Shown here: positions 48,011 through 60,724 of the stretch, piece by piece
How positions within the stretch are numbered: position 1 is the stretch's first letter
How the letters are laid out: each line of letters opens with the position of its first letter
Source of the DNA: Zeugodacus cucurbitae
Lineage: Eukaryota; Arthropoda; Insecta; Diptera; Tephritidae
Reading direction: 5' to 3'
Assembly (NCBI RefSeq): GCF_028554725.1
Contig: NC_071667.1
Location: 67,309,501 to 67,373,500, forward strand
DNA length: 64,000 nucleotides
Position numbers and translations under genes: made by a program
The notes under the pieces: generated by a model
The model's database searches: none
The model's input: only the letters and a program-made list of their open reading frames with translations
What the model was told of the DNA's origin: nothing

Positions 48011-48864
48011 CCTCAAACGAATTTAATTTTTTTTTAATTTAAAATTTTTTTTTATTAATTCTTTCCTTTAATAAATAACCCAAGGATTATCAGGAGTATA
48101 AAAAAACTGAGTTCAACGCTTACACCTCATATGTGCCAACTCTGTTCCCAAAATAACCGCAATCGCTTCATACCATATCTGCACCCGTATTTAGCCTCTC
48201 CTTACTTGTGTGAGTCTTTTTAATCTCCACCGCAAAGTCATTAGCGCCGAAATGAAAATATTTATGAAATGATAATAAAAATGCGTGCAACGGTGACGTG
48301 AATAACCGCTTAAATACCATTTGTTTTATATATTTTTACTTTTATTTCCACATACTGGCAATATGCTCATAAATTGATATGCGATAGTGGCAAATGATTA
48401 CATTGCATGCACCTGTACTATATACGAGTATAAATATAACAAGTATTTCTATACTTATATAGGAAATTTGTGTAGGAGAAAGTTGGGTTGTTGCTTGATA
48501 ACAAATTAATTACGCGATAACCCCACCCCACACATAAATACAGTAACTCAACAGGAGCAATAATGTGCCAGGTATACAAACAGAATTACAATTTTATTTT
48601 CTATACACATTCGTATTTCTGTCAATATGGAATGCAATAAGAGAAATAAATAAAATTAAAATAAAGATAAAGATAAAAGAACTAAATATAAAGAACTGTA
48701 AAAATATTATTGGAATATATAATTTATTAGTTTTTTTTATAAGTTTTATCACTTCTGTATACACTCAATCGTTCGTTGATCGATCATTGACAGTGAAGTA
48801 CCTCAATTTTTCCTAAACTGACAAGAATGATTCATATTCCAATGCTTACTGAAATAATAAAGAA
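48011..48864. other. Non-coding DNA, no gene seen
   Basis: AT-rich, no supported feature. Confidence 0.5.
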
Positions 48865-49558
48865 TCGTTATCAAACCTCAAAAATAAAAAAAATTTTTTT
48901 TGCATATTAATTTCTAATAATATTATCCTAAATTTTCAAGTCCATCCGAATAATAGTTTCGGAGAAACAGCCTTTGGAAGGTGTGCGCTCCAAGTCAAGT
49001 GCTGTTGTTACTCAAAACTTTGAAGTCGTTCTTCTCGGAACCGTGTTTTCAAAGTCGGTTGTCAAATTTTCTCGTAAACTACTCAACCGATCTTGATGAA
49101 ATTTTGCACAGGTGTTCGAGATACAATTTACTCGTGCTTGAACCAAGAATTTTATTTTTTTTTTTTCAATTACAACTATTTAAAAACAAAATGTCAAGCA
49201 AATTTGACCGAAATTTTTATGTTTTTTTGGAAAAATTTCTGCCAAAATTCCAATTTTTACTTTTTTTGTCTTTCCTTCGTTTAAGCACGAGTTTATAATC
49301 TTCCCTAAAATATTTATTGTTGTTTTTTCATTTTGTATAATCCTGTCAGGAGTTATGCTGACAACGCGGAAGCACCTTTTTCCGAGGGGTCACCGGAAAT
49401 GACGTCACAGTGGAGGAGTTTTAATTTTTTTTTTTGAATTTCAGAAATTATTCTTTAAATATGTATCTATTAGACAGAAAAGTTTGAATTAAATAAATAA
49501 TTTTATTGATATTGAAAATAGAACATTTTTACTCGACAAAACCCTTGTAACCCCTTAA
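48865..49558. mobile_element. TTAA MITE family member, inverted relative to 56755
   Basis: The right end reads AACCCTTGTAACCCCTTAA, whose reverse complement TTAAGGGGTTACAAGGG begins like the ends of the element at 56755. Internally, GTGTTTTCAAAGTCGGTTG (about 49043-49061) is the reverse complement of a segment near 57075-57095, and CAACCGATCTTGATGAAATT also corresponds. The left terminal repeat is eroded. It also contains a perfect TGACGTCA palindrome (about 49399-49406). Confidence 0.65.
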
Positions 49559-50689
49559 TAAGACTTTTAGTTCAAAAAAATTTTTTTTCCTTATGATATT
49601 TAAGAAACGCATATATTCCGTATTGAGACTTAAGTAGGGAAAAGTGAAAGTGTGGAGTACTATCAACTGATTGCTGATCTAGTTCTCTATAGTTTTTCTT
49701 ACTGACTGTCCAACTGCAAGCAATATAAAGTATTTCAATGAAATGAATTTGGTATAAAATACTTCTCACAAAAATCCAAATATTTTTAAAAATTATTGTA
49801 AATATATTTTTTAAGTAATTTTCACAATAGTTTATACTTTATCACTCATAAATAGAGATTCAAATGAGTAATGACTGTTAGAGTGGTTGTATAAAAAAAA
49901 GTGCTTGGGATATTTGTTTACTTTATTAGCTTTTTATTACCAAAAAAAGAAATATAAAAAGCCTTAATTTATCTATACATCCAGTATTCTCTACTAATTT
50001 ATCTTTTAAATAAAGTTTTGATCACAAAAATTTGAAAATATTATAATTTTTATTTTTTGATTTTAATAAAAAAAAATTAATTAATTAAAATTAACAATAA
50101 TTTTTCTCACAATTTTTTCTTTATTTACTAAATTTTCCTTAATAATATTGCTTTATAAAAGACATAATTTAAATATACAAATTTAAAAAAATATTTAAAA
50201 AAATATTAAAAAAAAAATTAATAGAAAACGATGAAAAAACTCAAATTTTAAATTAATAAAATTACCAATAGCTTTCAAATACTATTTGTTTACGTTTTAG
50301 CGGATTATCTACTACCTTTTGTACTATTTTATGCAAAATATGTTGAGAATGATAATGATATACCACCCTAATGATTATAAATTATCCTTAAAATCAGTGT
50401 GAGGTCACTACAAATTTAAATAATATATTGTTAAAACAACAATATATAAAAAAATATATAATATGCATATATTCTAAAAAAAAAAAATATTTATTTCTTA
50501 TTGAAATCTTGCAAAATACTTTGTTTAAACGAAAAACTTCTTTATAAAACAAAACACAGTATGCCAACTAAACACAGCTGCTGCAGTGAGAATGTTTCGC
50601 CGCGTTTCGTTAAGTTTGTAAACAGACAAATTTGTTATCAACTCAACAAACAACCGATTAGACCAGTCACGGCGAGAGCGAATTAAACG
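49559..50689. other. AT-rich non-coding DNA, no gene seen
   Basis: Very AT-rich from 49790 to 50500. No supported feature. Confidence 0.55.
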
Positions 50690-53380
50690 CAACTCACTTT
50701 TATGGCGCTGAGCTACACAGAGACAGAGAGAGAGCGCAAAAAACCAGCACAACAAATGCACAACAACAATGTGCAGGCGCTGGAGCAACAAATAAATAAC
50801 AGACGGCAACGGCGAATTAACCGCACAGTTTATTTCGCCGCATCACTGGACTATGGTCGCCGCTGCACAGTGTATCTCGTGCACAACACATTCGCCGCTG
50901 AGCGACTCGCTAAGTGCCTCACAAATGCTGCGCAGCGCATACATAGAATACGAAAACGAGGAAGCGAAAGAGAATTCGTGCTTGTTCTTTTTTTCGGTAG
51001 TTTGGTACAATTGTAAAGTGAAGTGAAGAATCGTGTATGGAGGACTGGATTGTGTGTATAAAGTTATAGAGTGGATGAATACTTCCCAAAGGCGTTTTTC
51101 GCATTGTGTGCACGAAATTCGAGTGAAACAAGGAAAAGCAAGCAATTTGGACGAATGTGAAAAGTTAAATTTATAATTAATTCGGAGATAAAGTGCAGAA
51201 AAAGTACGAAAAAAGTGCCGAAAAGTGTCTAAATTTGCAGTGAAAAGTGAAGTTTTGTGAATTGTGTTGTTGTTGCTGGGCTCGTGTGTATAGAGACCCA
51301 AGCAGCAGGAGGTGCATACAGTCAACTTTTTTTCAACGATTCTCATACGCTTAATCAGCCGCCCTGCAACCAACCAGCAATTTAAGGAAGCTGTCACAGA
51401 GAGACTCATACACGCACACACACACGCGCACAGCAACCGATACAGAAGGCCTGTATGCGCTACACCAACGCTGCTGTCATTGTTGTTGGTATATTGTTGT
51501 AAGAGTGTGGCACTTTGGAATTAAAGTGTACACATTAGAAGACAAAGGCGAAAAGAATTTCATTAAAATTAAACACTCGCGATTTATGTGAATAAAAGCT
51601 GCCTAAAATGAGCATGTGAAAATTAGCTGTGACCAGCAATAACGGTATAAACGAAACAAAAGCCAATACAAATGGTAATAAATGCATATTTTACTGGCAG
51701 TTTTTTGTGTATCTTCGTTTGCTTTTGCTGGCTGCTTTTGATGCTTTTCGGCTGGCAGTGAAGTGAAGTGTAGTGAAACAGAAAAGTGGCAAAGTTATCA
51801 AAGAAAGTCATACAAATTACTGAAAAAGTGAATGAAAAACTACGCTTAGTACTGTTATTAACAAAAATAGTGAAAGAATTGTGATCAATTTCCATAAGTA
51901 ACGGCCCACACTACGTTGGGGGCAACGAAAAAATCTAAAAAAAATTTTGTGTGAACGAACGCCCAATTGGCGCTTGGTAACCAGAGCTCAGTGGCAGCTC
52001 GCATCGCTTTTGTTGTTGTTGTCAGTCTTCTGTGTTTTTGTTTGTGTGTGACCAGCAATTGGAAGACGGCTGGTCATGCCTCATGCAGCTTGTTAGTGAT
52101 CCTGTTTGTTTTTGTTGTGTGCATAAAAGTTCTGCTGTTGCTGGTGCCTGTCAGCCTGTCGGCCTGCCAAACCTACCCGCGCCCAGTAGTCGCTTATTCT
52201 TTCTCTTCTTCTTCACCGAATTTTAGTGTGCTTTTTGTGTACCTTTGAAGAAATCAATAAAAAGAAAGAACTCTGTCAACTCCGGGTACGAAAAGTACCA
52301 GTTTGGCACCAGTAATGCTGCTGCCCTGCCACCAAAAACACCAAAAAAAAAACAACAAAAGAACGGTGTAATAAAAGAGTCGCAGTCGCCAATAATTAAA
52401 GTTCGCATACAGCACTATACTCTAACGCATGCAGCTGCCGCATGTGGCGTGTTGCACGTGCTGTGTTGTCATCTCGCTCTCTCGCTCGCTCGCTCTCTAG
52501 CATAGCGGGTTTTAGAGTTTAAAATGGGAATTCGCTCTGTGAAGACACTGAAGCAGCAGTTTTCTACTGATTACCATTGTTGTTGTTGTTTGTTCTTGGT
52601 CTCGGTTTATGTTTACAAAATGTTTCTTTGCGATTATTTTCGCTTGATCATTAACTTGAGCTCACATTGGCCGCTACTGCTGGCCGCTACTGCTTATTGT
52701 TGTCAGTCTTTGATTTCAGCTCTTTCTTCTTCTTATAGCTCGTTTAGACTTCTTATGCGCTTTGTTGCCTTTCTTTTTTGTTTATCTTTTCTACTCAAGC
52801 GTTTTCTGATTGGCATACATACAGATATATATATTATATATATAAAATTTTTTATTCACATCGTGGAAAATCGCTTATTGACATTAATCGCCAAAGTCCA
52901 CAGACAACCATACATACAAACATACAAGCACAAATTACAGTTGAGCTTAAGCGAGTCTTTAATAAAAAGCAAAATCTGCTACAAAGTGGAGTATGTCAAT
53001 TATTTGACATCAATTAAGTGCCGGCGACTAGCAGTTAAAGCAACAAAGGTGATAGATAAATAGAATATTAATAAAGTATCGACGTCAACAACAATAAGAA
53101 AAAAAAAGTAATTGATAATATTTGTTGTGTGCGAAATTGTAGCTAATATAACAGCTGCACTGAACAAGCAGCAAAAAAAACAACAACAAAAGAATCAGCA
53201 AATATTCATATACACAAATGTGCGCAACAACAACAAGTAATAAAGCAAAATTCTAACAGTTAAATTTAGCAGTCAGCTAGCAAAGGGCAAACGCCTTAAT
53301 TTCTGACATTTCACTTTGCACGCGCTCTCGCCGCAGCACTTGCTCTCGCGCTCATACTCTCTCTGGCACAGCAGAACTGT
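50690..53380 (+). promoter_or_regulatory. Promoter / 5' untranslated exon-like zone
   Basis: Sequence changes abruptly from very AT-rich to GC-richer. GAGA-type tracts occur at about 50719-50737, 52474-52499 (as CTCGCTCG/CTCTC) and 53320-53372, the kind of site bound by GAGA factor at fly promoters. From about 51010 to 51900 the + strand is full of phrases like AAAGTGAAGTGAAG, GAAAAGTGAAG and AAAAAGTGAATG, a texture typical of fly 5' UTRs. No TATA box or precise start can be fixed. An ATG-started 179-codon frame (52524-53063) is T-rich and hydrophobic and is not called. The zone may be an upstream alternative first exon for the gene at 61 kb. Confidence 0.4.
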
Positions 53381-56300
53381 CAAAATGCTATGCGCTCTCT
53401 GCCAAATTTGGTATCCTTGTTGTTGAGTCCTTTTTTGCTTTTGCAGCATAGCCAAACACACATACTCTCCCATTAGTTGACTTCCACGTTCGACCGCATT
53501 TTCCGCATTGCGATAGTGGAAATATGCATGCAAATCTGATGGCAATGCACTGCAGCTGCAGCGCCAACTAATGCTGAGGAAAGTGTATTTGTGTGTGCGC
53601 ACAATAGCTCCTCACGGGTTGCATGACCTTTGACATATTTTCTGCCTATGGCGACCTTTTCCAACAGACACAATACCAACGTGCATTGTTGGCGAAAAGT
53701 CTCGCTATTTGTGTGCTTCGAAGTTTTGGAGGGCTTATCCTGAAGTTTCATTAAAAAATTTCCAAACTTTTACAAGAAAAAATATTATAAAGTGAAATTT
53801 AATATGCTCTTTCAAATTCAGAAAACTACCTTTCCGAAGTACTAAAATGGTTCATATTTAAAGCAACTAAAATCTTGCATAAATCATGAATTAGTATTTT
53901 CCGATTTAATATCTCGAAATGACTTAATGAGAGTGCTTCTCAGGACTTGCTTTAGTATGAAAAAAAATTTATTGAGAGAAGACTGAAGACAAGGAGGAGT
54001 AGATTAATTCCCACTGTAGAAGTTGATAGATTAAGCAAGACTCATTTCACTACTGTCAAGTCTATATAAATAACCAATAATACGATTCGAAATACCTGTG
54101 GGAGATATCCCAGCTGTTCACGATGACAGCTCTGCTACTTGATTCTTATAACTTTTTGAACTTTCCACAGAGCATACCAAAAGCTATTGAAACTTCTCTG
54201 AAAGTCTTCTTCCAACATTCCACTATGAACTATTATAAAATTCACTTTATCACTGGAATTATCTGAGATAAGTATTATCGTGTTCTCAGTATCCTTACTT
54301 GCTATGACACATACCCGACTATATTCCAAACTTCGAAAACACAAACCTTATTATGATTTCAAGTTCTTAAAGTGTTTTTCAAAAAAACTCAATCGAAGCA
54401 AACAGAAAATTGTGACACAGATATAATTATTAAAGCATCTTAGTTAAAGTACTTCCATGAACTATTCCTTTATTTACCTTTATAGAGCTGATTTCGCATA
54501 AATAAATTGGATATACTGATCTAGAATAGATTGGACTTATGAACTCTCAAACAATTTCATACAAGGCTAGGCTATCAATTTAAGAATCTCAGTGTGATGG
54601 TATTATTTAATATCAGTGCTCAGAATATGAGGTCGCAAATTGTGTACTTGAGTTGAGTCTACTAACTTATATAAAAACTTCATAACTCAAAATTCTTAAA
54701 AATATTTTTTTTTTAATATTTTAATTTTATTTCTGTCATATTTCCACTTGGAAATATTTATTTAAATCCAAATATGATTAATACTCGTATAAGCATTGAT
54801 AATTCAAAATTTTATAATTTCATGATATTAATTATTTCAGACGCCTGAAAAAAATATGAACAGACAGTGTTATCTTTGAAGGGTAACTTCTTTTATTTAA
54901 AACTGAGCCTGAATTATAATATTAAAATGTCTTGCAAGAAATATTTATTGGCTCTTTGGAACAATTTTAAATTATCGAGTTATGTCACTTTTGAAGTTAG
55001 CTAGCAAAATGTACACAATAATTTGTAATTATCAATATTTTTTAAAAAGTGAATGTGATAGTAATCACTTTTGATATAATAAAAATATAATATAGTCGGT
55101 ATATTCTGACCAAATCCACCAAATATTTTCGATAAATTATATCTAATTACAATATTAAGTCAATTCAATTGAAAAATACACATTTTTCAACTTCTCCGAT
55201 ATACGAGTAGTTTGTTAAAAATGAGGCCTCATATCCAGGTGTCAAATTGAAAATTTAGAAACAACGGATGAACTATATACAAACATACAACAACAGCGGT
55301 ATAACAAAAGGCGCAAAACTATTTGAGTGCATGAACTCAAATATGAGTTTATTTTATTTATTTTTTCTTATGTACACAAACACATTTAACAACAACAAAA
55401 ACAAGAGCTAAACAAAAACTGAAGCTTATAAATATTTTTCACCAACTTTCGTAAACAAATGTAACACAAGAAAGCGTGAAGTCAGAGTATAGATATATAT
55501 AAATACAGTTACAATATGTATGTATGCGTATGCACATAAGAAAAAGCATAATAAATAAAATGTGTAAATTAAAGCGAAGCGCAAAGAAAGTAAATAAACA
55601 AAAGCGAATGGCGAAAGCAATGAAGAAATGATGTCAATATTTAAAAACAATAAAACGGTACACAATTAACTGACGCGGCTGTGGCAATGCGGTTGAAATT
55701 GCTCAATGAGTTGCTTATATACTGAAGTATATATATATAAGTATACATATATTTACACAATCATAAGAGTCAATATGTGAACTAGTTGCTGGCAAGCAGC
55801 TCAGCAGCTTATTGCCACAAAACATAATTAATTTACAGTTAGCTTGCAAAGAGTCAACTTCTATGCTAGAATTTCACATAAAACAAAAATTTCAAATCAA
55901 TTTCACTTTAAATCACAACTAATTGAATTTCATTTAAATTAGCAATTCCAATTTCATTCAAAGAAGCTTATGCAATTACGCTCGTTATTTCATGGCAAAC
56001 AATTGAATTTCATTTTTCATTAAAACAATTCAAATCGAACACATTTCACTCTTTTCTCTTCTAATGCAATTTCCATAAACGACAAAACATCAGCAAGTCA
56101 CTTTGTTATAACACTAATTAGTATAATCGCATAAATGCAAACAACAACAACAAAACTAATGTCATTTTCAAATATGAAAACTAAAATCCAACATGTCATT
56201 TTGTTGTCGTTTAAATTTAATTTAGACAATTTGTTTTTTATCAATCGATTGTCACATTTGACCTGCCAGTCATACCCACATCACTGTTCGAGTGGGTTGG

Positions 56301-56754
56301 AGAGGCGAGTGCTTCGCGCAATTTTGACATATGACAAATTGTTGTCAATCGTTTAGCTCGTAATCATCGCTAGCGGGTTCAAGTGTGGTTAATTTAAATT
56401 CATTTAAATAGATTTGATTATTTTTTTTGCTGCTCAACAACTATATAGTATTTCTCCGTTACTAAAAATTTAATTAATTTTTTAATAATTAACCTATAGT
56501 CCTCGAATTGAACAGGTCGTACACATGTACACATTTATAATGTAATGTACATATTTATAAATAAGGCTTTCGTCGTGATCGCTTAACAGTTTCCTTTCTT
56601 CAATTGATTTTTGAAAAAAAAAAATGGCTGGGCTTCTACCTTTCTATTTCACTCATTTTTATCCAGTTCGTTCTCAAATCAATTTAGATATCTTAGTCGA
56701 GACTCAAACCTTGGACTCACTATGAGACAGTCTAGCATGCCATCAATTATCCTC
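53381..56754. other. Non-coding DNA, no gene seen
   Basis: Unique, mostly AT-rich. Short frames are not protein-like. Confidence 0.5.
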
Positions 56755-57287
56755 TTAAGGGGTTATATACAGTTAGGAGGTCGAAAAAAGGCATTTTAAT
56801 CTAAAATGCAAAAACCAAATAAATTTCATTAACATAATAAATAATCTAGTGATTGATCGAAGGAATTAGCAAAAAATATTTTTTGACAAAATGGCGGCTA
56901 CTCAAAGCAAAAGGTTCGATTTTCGACCAAAATTCGGGTCTCTAATTGTTTATAAAAACAAGAAATTTTCATCGGATGGGGAAATCTTTCGATTAATTAC
57001 TAAAAAATGTTGTTAAGAAGCTTGTGTAAAAATTTCAGACCGATCGGTTCAGCCGTTTCTGAGAAATCTTGCTCACCGACTTTGAAAACACCGTTTCGAG
57101 AAAAACGAGTTTAAAGTTTTGAAAGCACTTTACATGTAGTCGGCGCGCCTTCACTAATGTGTCTATAACTTCGAAAATATTCGTCGGATCGACTTAAAAT
57201 TTTGTGTGTGTATACTCAGATATATGTATATATATTAAGAAAACGCAAAAAAAATTTTGAAAATCATAACTGTATATAACCCCTTAA
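56755..57287. mobile_element. TTAA-flanked MITE with perfect 17-bp terminal repeats
   Basis: TTAA borders lie at 56755-56758 and 57284-57287. Just inside, both ends read GGGGTTATATACAGTTA (left on the + strand, right on the minus strand), a perfect 17-bp inverted repeat. The 525-bp body is non-coding and contains CAAAATGGCGGC (56887-56898) and TTTCGAGAAAAACGAGTTTA. This is the best-preserved member of the family seen in the window. Confidence 0.85.
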
Positions 57288-60200
57288 CGGATCATATCTG
57301 TAAATCTTAGAACCTGTGTGAGAATTGTAGACGATAACGGAGGATATGAATCTGGTTTCTTATGGAGAAACTCTTCGCAAGTTTTGGAGAGATCAAGAAT
57401 GCCTTTTGCTTATTTAAATTCCCTATTTAAAGTCAAAAATTTACACCATTACTGATTTGTGTTAAGTGCCCCGTAAATTTCTCGTACTGAACGCCACTTC
57501 TAAGCATAAATTTTTAAGTTATTTAAACATAGATCCGGCATAAATTTCACCATGAAAATATGTCAAATTATGCTGAACATAAAAGTCAAGCAAATGTGTT
57601 GAGTTTGACAGCTGCCTTGACAGAAAATTCATTACCATATATTTCATATTAAATATTAAATTATATAAAATGTAATTAAACTCAAATTATACACTTATTG
57701 CACATTATATTAATTTAAAATAAGCTATTAAGCGTCATAATGACTGTCAAAGTTATTGGTAAATAAATGAATTGTTTGTGACAGCTGTCCGTCAGCGCAA
57801 ACTGCAAATTTGAATTGAAACTGAAATCATTGAAACAAATAGTAAATAAATATATGCATATATTACTATATATATGTATTTCCACTATAACTAATATCAT
57901 TCAATCAATTTTAAATGTTCATTTAAATACAATTTTTTTAATGAGCAATTCACAACCCACGCATTACGTAATAAAGCAGCATTTGATTGTTTAGCGTGTG
58001 ATTTACGTTCCATCAACAATTAAAACAAATTGAAAACAGGTTTGACTTACCTAAGCTCATTTGATGGTCGCTTCATATGCAAAGAAGAAGGCACTTGCGA
58101 TTTGCGCTTGTTCAAGAGCGTGTAAAGAGCAACTAGTTTGTAATGAAAAAAAAAATACTAAAAATATAAAAAAAATCTCAGCAAGCTTTCGTAACAGGTT
58201 TGCTTGCTTAGTGTTATTCACTTAAATGTGCGATGTGTCCAGTAATCATTACAATTCTAGCGAAAAAGGAAGCGAAAGTGTTTTATTTCTTATTTATTTC
58301 AATGCTGCTTCAGCTTCTCATATTATAGGTTAAAGTGCCATATGCCTTTTAACATAATTATTTCTCGAAACATAATTATTCAGTACAGAACATCATTAGT
58401 GTGCCATTACAATTTTTTGTGCTATATGTATGTGCATATATGTTTAGACTTCCGGATTTGTGTCGAATGTATTCTCCATTTATTTTGTGGAATTAAAATT
58501 CTACTCAGTTACCCATCAGTTACGCTGTTGTTGAGCTACTGTGTAACTAATTCTTCTTCAAATGCGTATTAAATGAAGAAGGCCGGCAAATCACCTGAGT
58601 TCTTATGTACATATATATTTGTATATGTGTATATTGGCGCGAAAAAGCAATTAGACAATATAAATTTATAGATGAGGGTAGATTTTATTAGTTGCTTTGA
58701 ACATTCTGTTGAAAATTTTGAGCTAAAAGATTATTAAATAAATTATATGAAATTTTTATGAATAATGTCCGAAACTCCATAGGTCCCCTAGAAAAAATGG
58801 ATAAAAATTCAAAGAATACCAAAATTGATAAATTTGTAATGAGTACATCAAATATATATGTATTAGATTCTGTTCAAGATCAATGGTAGGTCTACAGTGG
58901 GATCTCTTGCAGTACGAAAGACATGATCTTGAAAAAGACCATTATCCAACTCAAAACTAATAAAACCGCTCGATTTACTGAGAGCTTTACGAAAGTGCTA
59001 CTGTTATGCCAGCGAAGTTCTCATACATTTCTGCTAGACCAATCAGTATTTGAATATATCTTTCAAGAATACTAAGAGTAACAACATTACAATTACATAG
59101 AAAGTCCAGCAATATTTTTATGATCCCAAGACCTTTTTATTAGATCTTTAAAAGACTAATCTTTGCTTTATCAGCTATACTGCCCACCCAACAGACTCTA
59201 TAGATAACATCAAGAGCACAGGTCTAAACTTCAGTCGTCACATATTCGATACTGTTGTTGTAACAACATTATATTTTCGTATTCTATAGGAGATATCTAC
59301 GTTTTCATAAACCGCCTGCGTTAGAAAACAATAATATTTGTGGTAGGAGTTTCGCAAATTATTGTAAAGCGGGTCCAGACCGATTTGACATTGAAATTCT
59401 TTAAATTCTACGGAATTAAAAAATCCTCCAGTGTAAACTAGGCATTATCTTCATGCCTGAAATATTTAATTTATTTGAATTCAAATATTAGCTGTGATCG
59501 ATTGGTCACTTCTCTGCTCTGTCAAAAATTTTACATTTGAAATAAAAATCGTTCAGTGTAAACTAGGCATTACCTTCATGCCTGATATTGATATTATGAA
59601 AGTGAAGCACTTTTCTGACGTATTATCATTATTTCCTGTCATATTTCATGAGTCATAAAAATGGCAAAGTAGGAACGAGGCATTATGTTCAGCAGTGTAC
59701 TCACTTAAAGATTTACAACAAATATTTGAATACAATTATTAATATCATAAGCATGAGTATAAACAGAAAGAAATATTTACTGCAAACCGGTCAAAAATAT
59801 CTGAAGTAAGGTATGCATAAAAACAATAAAAGAGCAAGTCAAAAATAGCAAACTGGAATAAGGTGCGGGCACACGACTTTCGAAAGCACATCTGCCACAC
59901 ACATGGCTTTTTAAGATTTTATAATTATTTTCTTTTTTTAAGATAATTTTGCGCTCGAAAGCACACGACTTTTTATCCCTGGTGTAGACGCATTGCGTTC
60001 TTGCGCCAATCTTCCAAAAATAAGAGTTATTAAAAATGCATATGAGACACCATTTGGAAACATCCGCAATCCACGACCACCATTGAACCCATACGTACAC
60101 AAAACAAAGCTAAATAAAAACTTTATGAAATATTATAACAAAAAAGAAAAGTTGCTAAATAAAACTAAACTAATAAACTGCGACGGAAGACAGCAGCATC

Positions 60201-60360
60201 AAAAGCGCCAACAAAAGCATACATAAGCGAATTGAAGTGAAGAAATATAAAAAATTATTGTGTTGTACATATATACCGTAATAAAAAGGCAGAAATTATC
60301 AAAGCGACTGGAACTGTAGTGAATGTAAGCGCAGCGAAATGCTCGTAAAAAGGGCAATTA
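57288..60360. other. Non-coding DNA, no gene seen
   Basis: A consensus donor on the minus strand (CTTAG|GTAAGT, about 58044-58054) follows a tiny ATG frame MKRPSNEL but no larger exon is visible. A 125-bp duplication is listed separately. Confidence 0.5.
59425..59680. repeat. 125-bp tandem duplication
   Basis: CAGTGTAAACTAGGCATTA starts at 59429 and again at 59554, followed in both by CTTCATGCCTGA. Weaker similarity (ACGAGGCATTATGTTCAGCA) near 59677 suggests a third decayed copy. Probably a transposon remnant. Confidence 0.75.
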
Positions 60361-60660
60361 AGCAAGTGAGTCACGCGCGCTGCCGACAGCTACCAGTACG
60401 ACGATCTTGCAGCGCGCGCGCATCGCCGCGCAACGTCGCGCTGTGGCAAGTGTGCGGTCGCGCACGCATTAATGAGCAACCAACACAACCGCAATTGGCT
60501 TAAGTGTTCATTTCTGTGAAGTTGGCTTGCGTGCTGGTTACGCATCATACACACCGCAACGCCGCGTTGCCGCCGCGCACTTCAACGCGCGTAAAGAAAC
60601 TTTGAACCACGCGCAAGCAGCGCGCAGTGACAAAGTGTCGCGAATGCGCGGCATTTTTTT
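60361..60660. promoter_or_regulatory. GCGC-rich island upstream of the gene
   Basis: In about 300 bp the word GCGC or CGCG appears more than a dozen times, including a long alternating purine-pyrimidine run at about 60402-60418. GC content is far above the surrounding DNA. It ends about 30 bp before the TATA box. Flies lack classical methylation-linked CpG islands, so this is unusual; it could bind a CG-rich-motif factor or form Z-DNA. Confidence 0.5.
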
Positions 60661-60693
60661 ATATTTTTTGTTTTACTTCTTCTTCTACTGCAC

Positions 60694-60701
60694 TATAAAA
60701 T
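60694..60701 (+). promoter_or_regulatory. TATA box of the 61-kb gene
   Basis: TATAAAAT lies about 420 bp upstream of the chosen start codon. A start site about 30 bp downstream, near 60725, would give a 5' UTR of roughly 390 nt. Confidence 0.45.
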
Positions 60702-60724
60702 AACAAACGCTTCCGGTCGGCGTT

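Noticed and set aside
50843..51436. 197-codon minus-strand frame
   Set aside because: Lies opposite the 5' UTR-like zone and reads as the complement of AAAGTGAA phrases; no domain or signal.
52524..53063. ATG-initiated 179-codon + strand frame with good start context
   Set aside because: It is built from TTG/TTT/CTT-rich stretches, has no recognisable domain, and shows no codon pattern distinct from surrounding T-rich DNA.
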